Source: UBA6197 sp047638075
Lineage (GTDB): Bacteria > Pseudomonadota > Alphaproteobacteria > Rhodobacterales > Rhodobacteraceae
NCBI RefSeq assembly: GCF_047638075.1
Contig: NZ_JBLJBV010000012.1
Coordinates: 1 to 16,326 of the forward strand
DNA: 16,326 bases
Direction: 5' to 3'
Shown one piece after another: positions 1 through 6,791 of the stretch. The notes under the pieces were generated by a model that had not been told where the DNA came from, did not search any database, and saw nothing but the letters and a program-made list of their open reading frames with translations. Position 1 is the stretch's first letter. Each line of letters starts with the position of its first letter. The position numbers and the translations under genes were made by a program.

Positions 1-405
1 AGGGCTGCGCAGGTGGCCATAGCCTCTCAATCAGCGTCATTCCGAAGGTGTTACGAGCCGGAATACATCAGCGGCAAGCTGCTGGAATGGGCCGAGAAGC
101 GAGGGGTCAGCATCCAGCACATCCAACCCGGCCAGCCGCAACAAAATGCCTATATCAAGCGCTACAACCGCACGGTTCGGCACGAATGGCGCGACCAATA
201 CATCATCGAAACCATCGAGCCTTACGGCGATTGCAGGCAATCGCCTACCGACCAGTGTGAGGCCCAAGATCACGCCACGCAATGGTTATGGACTTACAAA
301 AACGACCGCCCGAACATCCCTCTCAGGGTTTTCAGGCAAACCGTTGCCGGGCAACGGGGCATCGGCGGCATCACACCCGCCATGAAACTGAAAATGGCCG
401 CGTAG
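1..405 (+). pseudogene. IS3-family transposase (orfB/InsF-like), C-terminal remnant, catalytically dead
   Basis: The frame is open from the window edge to a TAG at 403-405 and encodes the C-terminal part of an IS3-family DDE integrase-type transposase. Recognisable family blocks are EYISGKLLEWAEKRG, IQPGQPQQNAY, RYNRTVRHEW, ATQWLWTY and GGITPAMKLKMAA. The second catalytic Asp, expected in a VDNGPEY block, is Cys (counting from the GTG at 13, residue 13). The catalytic Glu of QNAYIERYNR is Lys (residue 49). These two positions are exactly 35 residues apart, the D(35)E spacing, so the alignment is unambiguous and the enzyme should be inactive. Compared with the family consensus as I remember it, there are also two in-frame 13-codon insertions (220-258 and 318-356). 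The N-terminal part lies outside the window. Confidence 0.88.
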
Positions 406-446
406 ATTCTACGAACGTACCCCGTTAAAAATGGGGGGATTACCGA
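406..446 (+). mobile_element. Probable right end of the IS3-family element
   Basis: After the transposase stop comes a short AT/GC-mixed tail ending in a run of six G followed by ATTACC (434-444). From memory, related IS3-family elements end in a very similar way, so the terminal inverted repeat probably finishes near 444-446. The left end is outside the window, so neither the inverted repeat pair nor a target-site duplication can be checked. The glycosyltransferase stop codon on the other strand (447-449) sits right at this edge. Confidence 0.5.
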
Positions 447-2222
447 TTAATGGGTATGGGGACTGGGTTTGGAACACTCATTATAAACGCCTCTCCAGAA
501 CGCCTCACTCATGAGGTCGGTAGAAGCCTTGGCATATTGTCGTTTAAGCTCGGGGAAACGGCGGCGAAACTCTCGTGCTGTTTGACGAGCCAGATTGAAT
601 TCCTCCCAGAAGCGATACTTATCGTATTTTGCCAAATAGCCCGCGTTTCCGTTCGGGGCTGTATAGAGAACGCGACGAAAGCGATATATTTTGCGCGCAT
701 CTCCAATAAAGTCCTTACGGTCCAGAACCGTCTTGTCTCTGATCATGCGTTTGGGCAATAAAAAACCGTTTAGGGTTATTCGCCGTGCAAAACGATGCCA
801 GCGACTTTCTTGACTGGGTCGCATGACAAGATCGACAGGCATCGTAATTGACGCCATATTTTCACCTGGGCAGAGCCTACCAAGTTCCTCACGCACGGCG
901 ATCATGTCGATGTTCTTGCGCCAGAATTCTGGGCCCCGCATAACGTGCTGCATCGCAACCGTGAAAGCGCGGGCGCTGGAATAATTATAGGAATACAGGC
1001 AATCTCTTACCAGTCGCCTATACATACGAAGGAAGCGGCGTTTGCTTCGAGACGATTTCAATAGCGCCAATACCAATGTGCTACGCAGGGTCAAATACCG
1101 GGTAAATGGGTTTTCCTTGATTTCAAAGTCTTCTGCCCATTCCCCAATTCCATTCATCGTAAAGATATCGAAGTCATTGGAAAGTGCAAAAAGAATGTCG
1201 TCCCCTCTTACGAAGAACGGGAAGGCAAGATGCTGCACCTGATCGATACGGAACGCAAAATGCCACCAACCCCCATAATCTATGTGCTCTTGCTTTGTCT
1301 CTACCGATAGAAGTTTATCTGGGCAGCGCAAATCAAACCCATTCTTTAACGGGCGCGTACGGCCATCTTGGAAAACAGCGCCGGCCTCATGGATCTCATA
1401 TGGCGCCGCTTCGCGCATCATGCTGCCGGCAATCGCAAGCTTTGGTGATTTCGCGTATTGCAAGATGCGGAAGGTGCGGCGGATTGACTCGATCTCACAC
1501 GAGGCGTCGTCGTCCATGAAAAGGCAGTGGCTGAAACCATTATCCTTAAGATGCAAAAGCCCACGCGTGAAGCCCCCCGCCCCCCCAAGATTCTGGTTTG
1601 GGATCACCGTGGCGCAACTCGCTTCTTCCGGCGTAATATTTTGCGAATTATCAACCACAACCATCGAAATCCGCCCCTCCATTTCAGGATCGCCGAGCAG
1701 TTGCGCTGTCACCCTACGGATCGCGGGCAGGACGTAGTGTTTGCGGTTGAAGTGAGTCACGACGATCCCGAGTTTTACCTTGTTGGGGGGGGCCGTGTGC
1801 GTGAAATAGTAGCCGCCTGACAGCGTCAAATCTTCAAGCGCGATAATCTGAAAGAAAAGGATTCCATCGACGAGTGTCGAGAAGGCGTTTATGGGTATTA
1901 CAGAGGGCTCTTTGCTTAACGTTATTTCGCTTTCATGCAGCCATCGACTGGCATGATCAAGGACATTCACCCCGATACGGACCAGCGCCCTGCCCTGCCC
2001 CGTAAATGCAATACTCAGATCGTCGACCTGACAGATTTCCTTCCACTTCCCAACCGAGAAGCCGTTGAAGTAGGTATCGCCCCTGACTGACGCCCATGCA
2101 GGAACGTAGATAACGCCTTTCGATATCGAACTGATCACCCCCTTGTCCTGGGCATGGAAATACATATCCTCCGTCGCTGGAAGCTCTGTCCCCGGGAAAA
2201 TGATCGTTTGCAACTTAATCAC
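447..2222 (-). CDS. GlfT2-like galactofuranosyltransferase (GT2 fold)
   Basis: Predicted to transfer galactofuranose from UDP-Galf to a growing surface glycan at the cytoplasmic face of the membrane. From the GTG at 2222 it has 591 residues in the GlfT2 order: an N-terminal beta-rich domain (about 1-145), a GT-A domain and a C-terminal helical domain. Visible motifs are QNLGGAGGF (about 210-218), the metal-binding DDD (about 237-239), GGWW (about 317-320) and RGDD with the likely catalytic Asp (about 339-342). The GTG is chosen because AAAGGAC lies about 9 nt upstream. An in-frame TTG at 2276 would add 18 residues and has no clear ribosome site. In mycobacterial GlfT2 a WH pair after RGDD supplies a metal ligand; here the pair is WA (about 362-363). 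The last ten residues abut the IS end, so the native C-terminus may have been altered. It is the last gene of the glf operon. Confidence 0.85.
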   Translation of the reverse strand: MIKLQTIIFPGTELPATEDMYFHAQDKGVISSISKGVIYVPAWASVRGDTYFNGFSVGKWKEICQVDDLSIAFTGQGRALVRIGVNVLDHASRWLHESEITLSKEPSVIPINAFSTLVDGILFFQIIALEDLTLSGGYYFTHTAPPNKVKLGIVVTHFNRKHYVLPAIRRVTAQLLGDPEMEGRISMVVVDNSQNITPEEASCATVIPNQNLGGAGGFTRGLLHLKDNGFSHCLFMDDDASCEIESIRRTFRILQYAKSPKLAIAGSMMREAAPYEIHEAGAVFQDGRTRPLKNGFDLRCPDKLLSVETKQEHIDYGGWWHFAFRIDQVQHLAFPFFVRGDDILFALSNDFDIFTMNGIGEWAEDFEIKENPFTRYLTLRSTLVLALLKSSRSKRRFLRMYRRLVRDCLYSYNYSSARAFTVAMQHVMRGPEFWRKNIDMIAVREELGRLCPGENMASITMPVDLVMRPSQESRWHRFARRITLNGFLLPKRMIRDKTVLDRKDFIGDARKIYRFRRVLYTAPNGNAGYLAKYDKYRFWEEFNLARQTAREFRRRFPELKRQYAKASTDLMSEAFWRGVYNECSKPSPHTH

Positions 2223-2324
2223 TATTGATTGTCCTTTTAGCGACAGGGCGCCGTTTTCAGCATATAATCGGCACAATCCATCAATATGGTCTATTGGATA
2301 CCGTCTAGAGTTGGCCCGGAATTG

Positions 2325-3221
2325 CTATCGCGATTTGGCAGCCGCGGGCCATAGCAACCACATTTCAAGCGATCTCAAAGCCTGACGACGGGCGACTTTC
2401 AGAATGCCCCAGCCAGCCTCTCTTGGACTGCGAAAAGTCTTGAGCTCCTTGACCCATGAACGGCACATATAAAGCGCCATGATTAGCCGACCGCTTACAG
2501 GTTGCCCGTTGTCCAGCACTCCGGCAAAGGCGATCGGAACTGTGCGGCGGGTCAGGTCAAATTTTGCCTTGAGGTGGCCTTCCTCTTGTTCCGATTTAGG
2601 GCAACCGGTTGCATCCATGGCTGATTTGAGCACTTTACCAACTGGACGGGTGTGAAAAACCTCTACCGCATCAATTACCGCACTGCGGAATGCCCCGGCT
2701 TCTTCCCAACGACACCAGATATAATCAAGCCCAAAGCCGCTCATCGTGTTTTCAAAATACGGTAGAGCACGGCGCAATAGCGCGCGGTTGAGGCAGGGCA
2801 CCATAATCTCTACATAGTTAGTATAACGTATGCGGAAACCAGCGCATCGGCTAAGCAGAAAATGCGAAAAATAACTCTTGCGGCTAAGTGAAGGCTGCCC
2901 CACCGCCAAGCCATACCGCTGGCAAAGTTCGAATATCTTGTTTATCGAACCAGTCGAGGCCTCTATGTCATCATCCGGCAACCAAAAATAATCGAACTCA
3001 TCGAGGTCAAGATCTGAAAGTGTCTTGAAAAGACCATCCCACTTACCCCCTTTAACCAATACTGCGCGAACACCCTCTGCGGGTACAAAGGTGGCATAAG
3101 CCTCTTCGGAGAAAAAACTTACGAGCATTTCAAAGTTACGTTCAGCGTATGGTAAATCCAGCCAGTGCGAATGCAAGGAATTGGCCCCGGCGCGAACCAC
3201 TACAAGATTTTTTTTGGTCAT
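2325..3221 (-). CDS. DUF707-family protein, putative glycosyltransferase
   Basis: A 298-residue protein of the DUF707 family, whose members often sit in polysaccharide clusters and look like GT-A-type transferases; the biochemical role is not established. Its N-terminus is KKNLVVVRAGANSLHSHWL, and residues 78-87 contain FDYFWLPDDDIE, an Asp triad (83-85) like a nucleotide-sugar/metal DXD motif. A GFGLDYIWCRW block further on is also family-typical. The ATG at 3221 overlaps the upstream GT25 stop as ATGA (3218-3221), implying translational coupling. A longer frame back to 3335 is rejected because it runs inside the GT25 gene and its extra residues match nothing in the family. About 100 bp separate it from the downstream galactofuranosyltransferase. 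No signal peptide or membrane segment is evident. Confidence 0.8.
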   Translation of the reverse strand: MTKKNLVVVRAGANSLHSHWLDLPYAERNFEMLVSFFSEEAYATFVPAEGVRAVLVKGGKWDGLFKTLSDLDLDEFDYFWLPDDDIEASTGSINKIFELCQRYGLAVGQPSLSRKSYFSHFLLSRCAGFRIRYTNYVEIMVPCLNRALLRRALPYFENTMSGFGLDYIWCRWEEAGAFRSAVIDAVEVFHTRPVGKVLKSAMDATGCPKSEQEEGHLKAKFDLTRRTVPIAFAGVLDNGQPVSGRLIMALYMCRSWVKELKTFRSPREAGWGILKVARRQALRSLEMWLLWPAAAKSR

Positions 3222-4021
3222 GATTTTACCTTGAGATAACGGCGCAGGGCGTCGACTTCTGGTATGCGGTTTACCCTTAACGGATGCATCAGACGGCCCG
3301 CGTCCATCCTTGATTGATAGGCCAGGTTGCGCCAAAGCCGGGCAAGGTAGGACCCCGGACGCAGCGCACTGCGGCCAGCAGTAAGCGAACTGGTCGTCTC
3401 TGCGCGTTCAGCAACAAGACGGGGGTGCGTTACCAGAACCGGAACCCCATGTTCCCAGTACCATTTAAGGTCCATATCCACCGGACGGGCCACCGGGCCT
3501 GATTTTTGTAAAAGCCGCGCTGCAGCTTTGCGCCCGATAAGATAGGCGGTGGTCCGCGGCGGCAAGCGCGTGGTAAGAACCAGGTCTACACCACCCAGAC
3601 ATCCCAACCGTTTTCCCGACAGGACCGGACCGTCAATCTTGACGATAATTTCCTCAAGAACTGAACCCGCCGCCTGCGCGGCTGCGAGAAACTCTATCGG
3701 CGGGGCCGTAAACTCCAGATCGTCTTCACAGATCAGCACAACAGGCGCCGGCCCCTGGGCCACTTCTTGCCACATTGCGCGGTGCCCCATCGCACAGGCC
3801 ACTTCACCAATGCTTAGTGAACGCTTGAACTGCCGCATGTTGCGCGCTGCATCATAGACCTGCATAAGCGCGGATGCATCCTGGCGACTTCCATCAATCG
3901 CCTCGAAAAACTGAAAGTTCAGTTCATGACGCGCCATTTCAGCCGAAACGGTGGCCCGGCGCCCTAATTCGCTGCGCAGGCTCAGCACCAGGATCGGCGG
4001 TATGTTTCGAAGGGCTTTCAA
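3218..4021 (-). CDS. Glycosyltransferase family 25 protein (LPS-type sugar transferase)
   Basis: A 267-residue GT25 enzyme, a family that includes LPS beta-galactosyltransferases. Family marks are the N-terminal strand PPILVLSLRSELGRR, the block SIGEVACAMGHRAMWQEV (about 70-87) and the acidic VVLICEDDLEF motif (E99-D100-D101). TAYLIGRKAAARLL and PVDMDLKWYW follow. The start is a TTG at 4021, because a stop lies only three codons upstream in frame and the next Met (residue 29) would remove the first beta strand; no strong ribosome site is seen. It lies 10 bp after the glf stop and overlaps the DUF707 start by 4 bp, so it is firmly in the operon. It probably adds a hexose, perhaps galactose, to the same glycan; the acceptor is unknown. 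Confidence 0.85.
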   Translation of the reverse strand: MKALRNIPPILVLSLRSELGRRATVSAEMARHELNFQFFEAIDGSRQDASALMQVYDAARNMRQFKRSLSIGEVACAMGHRAMWQEVAQGPAPVVLICEDDLEFTAPPIEFLAAAQAAGSVLEEIIVKIDGPVLSGKRLGCLGGVDLVLTTRLPPRTTAYLIGRKAAARLLQKSGPVARPVDMDLKWYWEHGVPVLVTHPRLVAERAETTSSLTAGRSALRPGSYLARLWRNLAYQSRMDAGRLMHPLRVNRIPEVDALRRYLKVKS

Positions 4022-4031
4022 AACAGACTAC

Positions 4032-5189
4032 TCACGCCAAGGGGTTCTTGAAAAAAACGGGCATTCTTGCGCCTTGCACCGCATGGCCCAGATAAAGGCG
4101 CGCGGTATCAAGGGCCTCACGAATGGTAACGTCCATGTCGAGGTAACGATATGTGCCTAACCGACCAACGAAAGTGATATGATTGCCCTGCTTTGCCAGC
4201 GAAACGTAATCGCCCAGCATCTGCATTTCAGTAACCAGGCGGATCGGATAATAGGGGATGTCACCCGGCCCACAGGCACGCGAATGCTCCTCATAAAGCA
4301 CCGAGCCGTCGTGACTCTCCCAAGGTGAGAAATGCTTGTGTTCGGTTATCCGGGTCCATGGGACATCAATGTCCGGGTAATTCATCACCGCACAACCTTG
4401 ATAGTCCCCGTCATAGGTAAAGCGGCGAAAATCCAGGGTGCGGTACGCCAGCCGCCCCAGGCGGTGCCCGAACCAGGCATCTATCGGACCGGCGTTGAAA
4501 ACATGATCGTAACCAGAGGCATCTTCGCGCCTGATCTCAGTATTCAGGCGAACCTCGATATTGGGGTGGTCAAGCATGGCCTCAACCATTTCTGTGTAGC
4601 CGTTCTGCGGCATTCCCTGAAAACGGTGCGCAAAATAGTCATCGTCGTAGTTGAAACGCACTGGCAGACGCCGCAGTATCGAGGCTGGCAGATCAGTGGG
4701 TGCGCATCCCCATTGCTTCACCGTATAACCTTTGAAAAAGGTCTCATAAAGATCGCGCCCGACAAAGCGTAGTGCTTGTTCCTCAAAGGTTTGCGGGTCA
4801 ACAATCGACGCATCACCTTTTTCGGCCATGAAATCACGCGCCTCATCTGGCCGCATGGTAGCACTAAAGAACTGATTGATCGTGTGAAGATTTATCGGCA
4901 GCGAGAAAACCTGACCCCGTGCCGTCGTCTTGACCCGGTTTTTGTAGGGCATGAATTTCGCAAATCGGTTTACATAATCCCAAACGTCGGCGTCGTCGGT
5001 GTGAAAAATATGCGGCCCATAGACATGAACCATTACCTGAGTTTCCTCATCGCGGGCGCTATGGCAGTTGCCTGCAACATGCGCGCGCGCATCCGCCACA
5101 ACGACCCTGTGCCCCGCCTCGGCAAGCTCACGCCCAATCACCGCGCCTGAAAGCCCCGCGCCGACCAAAAGAATATCATGTTGGGTCAC
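4032..5189 (-). CDS. glf: UDP-galactopyranose mutase
   Basis: A flavoenzyme that interconverts UDP-galactopyranose and UDP-galactofuranose in the cytosol, supplying the donor for galactofuranose-containing polysaccharides. At 385 residues it is normal length. The N-terminus has the FAD dinucleotide fold, ILLVGAGLSGAVIG (G10-x-G12-x-x-G15), followed by an acidic residue at the end of strand 2 (VVADAR). GPHIFHT, FFKGYTVKQWG and the C-terminal FVGRLGTYRYLDMD flavin-binding segment are diagnostic. The start is GTG at 5189 with a GGGGGGA ribosome site about 6 nt upstream. It is the first gene of the four-gene leftward glycan operon. The presence of a GlfT2-like gene downstream supports the assignment. 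I see no convincing sigma-70 promoter upstream. Confidence 0.95.
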   Translation of the reverse strand: MTQHDILLVGAGLSGAVIGRELAEAGHRVVVADARAHVAGNCHSARDEETQVMVHVYGPHIFHTDDADVWDYVNRFAKFMPYKNRVKTTARGQVFSLPINLHTINQFFSATMRPDEARDFMAEKGDASIVDPQTFEEQALRFVGRDLYETFFKGYTVKQWGCAPTDLPASILRRLPVRFNYDDDYFAHRFQGMPQNGYTEMVEAMLDHPNIEVRLNTEIRREDASGYDHVFNAGPIDAWFGHRLGRLAYRTLDFRRFTYDGDYQGCAVMNYPDIDVPWTRITEHKHFSPWESHDGSVLYEEHSRACGPGDIPYYPIRLVTEMQMLGDYVSLAKQGNHITFVGRLGTYRYLDMDVTIREALDTARLYLGHAVQGARMPVFFKNPLA

Positions 5190-5700
5190 GGAATGATCCC
5201 CCCGGATAAGGATAACTCACACTGCTGGCAGCACTCTTGCTTCACTATGTTGCGGCACAGTGAACACGAAGGGGCGCAATCTGTAATTGCAGATGATCGA
5301 AGCTGGTAGCAGCTCATAAACCTATGATCACGGCTTGAAAACCATAGTTTTACTGGGGTGGCGGGGCGGGGCGATGATCCGCTTATGGGCGAGTGCGACT
5401 AGCGTCGCAGACGTGCTGACCATGCGGCCAGAATAGGGGTTAATCGGTTCTTGAAACCGCCAGGATGATTTGAAACAGCCCGTCAGGGCCGGGTCGGTTT
5501 TCATAGGCGTTTGAGACAAGAGCCGATCAAGATGAACCTTTATCTTCTCCAGTGGGCGGCAATGACGCCGATGGGGCAGTGACGCAGGCTGAATGCGCAG
5601 GCGTCTGGGCTGGTTCCCATTGTTGTCGGAAGTTCCCTTTTGGTTTTGGGCCCCAAGGCAGGCTTGGGGCCCAAACGCAGGGGCAAAACACAAAACCATA
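5190..5700. other. 511-bp stretch without a convincing gene
   Basis: This interval should hold the glf operon promoter (leftward, nearest 5190-5340) and the 3' region of the DUF1328 gene. Open frames across 5328-5720 have no recognisable domain, no good ribosome site and low-complexity Arg/Pro/Ser composition, so none is called. Small imperfect dyads occur (for example AAAAC-CATA-GTTTT around 5339-5352), and a perfect 13-bp inverted repeat lies at 5645-5675. GGAAC-like boxes read leftward near 5609-5640 lack a matching CGTT. It could include a worn-out gene or IS fragment, but I cannot identify one. Confidence 0.5.
5645..5675. repeat. Perfect 13-bp inverted repeat, hairpin
   Basis: TTTGGGCCCCAAG at 5645-5657 and its exact reverse complement at 5663-5675 flank a 5-nt loop GCAGG. 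It lies 26 bp beyond the DUF1328 stop codon, so it could terminate that transcript or protect its 3' end. It lacks a following T-run on either strand, so it is not a textbook intrinsic terminator; a dispersed palindromic repeat is an alternative. Confidence 0.7.
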
Positions 5701-5874
5701 TTACATCGGCGGGCGGCCACGCACTGCGCGTGCGATCATTGCAACGATAAATAGCACGACGAAAACGAAGAAAAGGATTTTCGCAATACCAGCCGACGCG
5801 CCAGCAATACCACCAAAACCAAGCGCGGCGGCAATCAGCGCCACCACCAGAAACGTAAGGGCCCAACCCAGCAT
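5701..5874 (-). CDS. DUF1328 (YtjA-like) small membrane protein
   Basis: A 57-residue, very hydrophobic protein beginning MLGWALTFLVVALIAAALGF and ending ARAVRGRPPM. It has two transmembrane helices (about 2-24 and 29-48) around a Gly/Ala-rich turn FGGIAGASAGIAKILF, which is typical of DUF1328. The function is unknown; the family is often stress-induced. The ATG at 5874 is chosen over a frame extending to 5982 because an AAGGAG site lies 7 nt upstream and the extra residues lie across the promoter. An EcfG-type promoter lies at 5923-5948, which would give a leader of roughly 40 nt. Confidence 0.88.
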   Translation of the reverse strand: MLGWALTFLVVALIAAALGFGGIAGASAGIAKILFFVFVVLFIVAMIARAVRGRPPM

Positions 5875-5922
5875 GTCACTACTCCTTGTGTTATGACGCA
5901 GCATGCGCCTCTCGAAGGGTGA

Positions 5923-5948
5923 AACGTGCCCATCCCATAATAAGTTCC
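5923..5948 (-). promoter_or_regulatory. EcfG-type promoter of the DUF1328 gene
   Basis: Reading leftward, GGAAC (5948-5944), 17 bp, then CGTTT (5926-5922). This is the -35/-10 pattern bound by the alphaproteobacterial general stress sigma factor EcfG. It is about 50 bp upstream of the ATG and is correctly oriented. Confidence 0.85.
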
Positions 5949-5986
5949 CAAAAAACGCGACCGGGGGGGTTAGCTTACGCATTTAT

Positions 5987-6012
5987 GGAACCAGCGACGG
6001 CCCTTTTGCGTT
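5987..6012 (+). promoter_or_regulatory. EcfG-type promoter of the PLDc_N-like gene
   Basis: GGAAC (5987-5991), 17 bp, CGTT (6009-6012), followed by more T. It is divergent from the DUF1328 promoter, with the two -35 boxes back to back 38 bp apart. It predicts a leader of about 30 nt for the gene starting at 6051. Confidence 0.85.
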
Positions 6013-6050
6013 TTCCCTTTGGATGATGGAAAACTTATAGGTGGTAACTT

Positions 6051-6254
6051 ATGGAAACGAATTTATTCAACCTCTCAGGTGTAGGTGGACTAGTTTTGCT
6101 GGCGCTGGATATTTGGGCGTTGGTGTCAATTTTCGGCGCAAACATATCCACGGGCCGGAAAGTGCTTTGGGCCCTACTGGTTGTGGTGCTGCCATTCATG
6201 GGCTTCCTGATATGGTTACTCGCCGGGCCGCGTGCCGCTGGAAACCGCGCGTAA
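6051..6254 (+). CDS. PLDc_N-like small membrane protein
   Basis: A 67-residue protein with two hydrophobic helices (about 9-29 and 38-58) separated by a short polar loop (ANISTGRK). The pattern ALDIWALVSIF, then KVLWALLVVVLPFMGFLIWLLAG, is that of the phospholipase D N-terminal (PLDc_N) domain. Here it stands alone with no catalytic HKD domain, so an anchoring or stress-related membrane role is more likely than a lipase activity. An AGGTGG ribosome site lies 6 nt before the ATG, and an EcfG-type promoter lies just upstream. The function is unproven. Confidence 0.82.
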   Translation: METNLFNLSGVGGLVLLALDIWALVSIFGANISTGRKVLWALLVVVLPFMGFLIWLLAGPRAAGNRA

Positions 6255-6361
6255 CACCTCGCTTGCCGCAGCGTCATGATATTGAAAACGCCCCCATCGC
6301 AAAACCGGAACGCTGGTGGTTGTAACAGACTCAATTGCGCACAAGGATGCGGCAATAAAAA

Positions 6362-6388
6362 TAGGTCGACCAAGTCATGGCCGACCTA
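6362..6388 (-). terminator. Intrinsic terminator of the csbD-like gene
   Basis: A 10-bp stem (TAGGTCGACC / GGCCGACCTA, one A-C mismatch) with a 7-nt loop. Read leftward it is followed by TTTTTATT (6361-6354). It lies about 70 bp beyond the csbD-like stop codon. Rightward the hairpin is followed by AAAAATC, so it would work poorly for the PLDc_N-like gene. Confidence 0.75.
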
Positions 6389-6456
6389 AAAATCATTACT
6401 CATCTACGGTAAAGGACAGGCACTAGGCCCACCCTTTAGTTATGGCCTTGGCAGTG

Positions 6457-6654
6457 TCAAAGCGTTTTGGCCCATTCATCCACCTCAGCCTCGGCCTCTT
6501 CCTTGGCGCGGCCATAGCGTGATTGAATCAGACCGACAATCTCTTTACGGTTTCCTTCAATCTGGTCCCACTCATCACCAGTGATTTCACCCCACTGCGC
6601 CTGTGCACGCCCTTTGAGTTGCTTCCAGCTGCCTTTGATCTGATCCATATTCAT
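6457..6654 (-). CDS. CsbD-like stress protein
   Basis: A 65-residue, highly charged soluble protein of the CsbD family: MDQIKGSWKQLKGRAQAQWG, then a Glu-rich helix ending in EVDEWAKTL. CsbD proteins are abundant general-stress proteins (first known from the sigma-B regulon of Bacillus) with no defined biochemical activity. The ATG at 6654 is supported by an AAGGAG site 7 nt upstream; the internal ATG two codons later is less well placed. An EcfG-like promoter lies at 6698-6723 and an intrinsic terminator downstream at 6362-6388, so this looks like a single-gene transcription unit. Confidence 0.9.
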   Translation of the reverse strand: MNMDQIKGSWKQLKGRAQAQWGEITGDEWDQIEGNRKEIVGLIQSRYGRAKEEAEAEVDEWAKTL

Positions 6655-6697
6655 CGCATTTCTCCTTGTTGCGGTGTTTTTCCGATTTCAGTTAAAC

Positions 6698-6723
6698 AAC
6701 CCGCCAGCCAGCCCAATGGTTCC
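6698..6723 (-). promoter_or_regulatory. EcfG-like promoter of the csbD-like gene (imperfect -10)
   Basis: Leftward: GGAAC (6723-6719), 17 bp, GGTT (6701-6698) instead of CGTT. The first -10 base deviates, which may make it weaker. It is divergent from the AI-2E-family promoter at 6748-6772. Confidence 0.65.
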
Positions 6724-6747
6724 CGATTATTTTGCAAATCCATTAAG

Positions 6748-6772
6748 GGAACCAATCGCCCCGCCATGCGTT
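6748..6772 (+). promoter_or_regulatory. EcfG-type promoter of the AI-2E-family gene
   Basis: GGAAC (6748-6752), 16 bp, CGTTT (6769-6773). Transcription would begin near 6779, only about 12 nt before the TTG at 6792, which is why a downstream TTG start at 6807 is a serious alternative for the gene. Confidence 0.82.
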
Positions 6773-6791
6773 TAAGGGGATAAGTCCGTGT

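Noticed and set aside
470..500. GGAAC box near 470 and others near 2100 and 16250 as extra EcfG promoters
   Set aside because: None has CGTT at 16-17 bp spacing, and two are inside or at the end of genes in the wrong direction.
3222..3335. N-terminal extension of the DUF707 protein
   Set aside because: These 38 codons lie within the GT25 coding region and are unlike the family; the ATGA overlap at 3218-3221 marks the true start.
5328..5720. Leftward frame of 130 codons between glf and DUF1328
   Set aside because: No recognisable domain, biased composition, no ribosome site, and it runs through the 13-bp hairpin and into the DUF1328 gene end; treated as non-coding.
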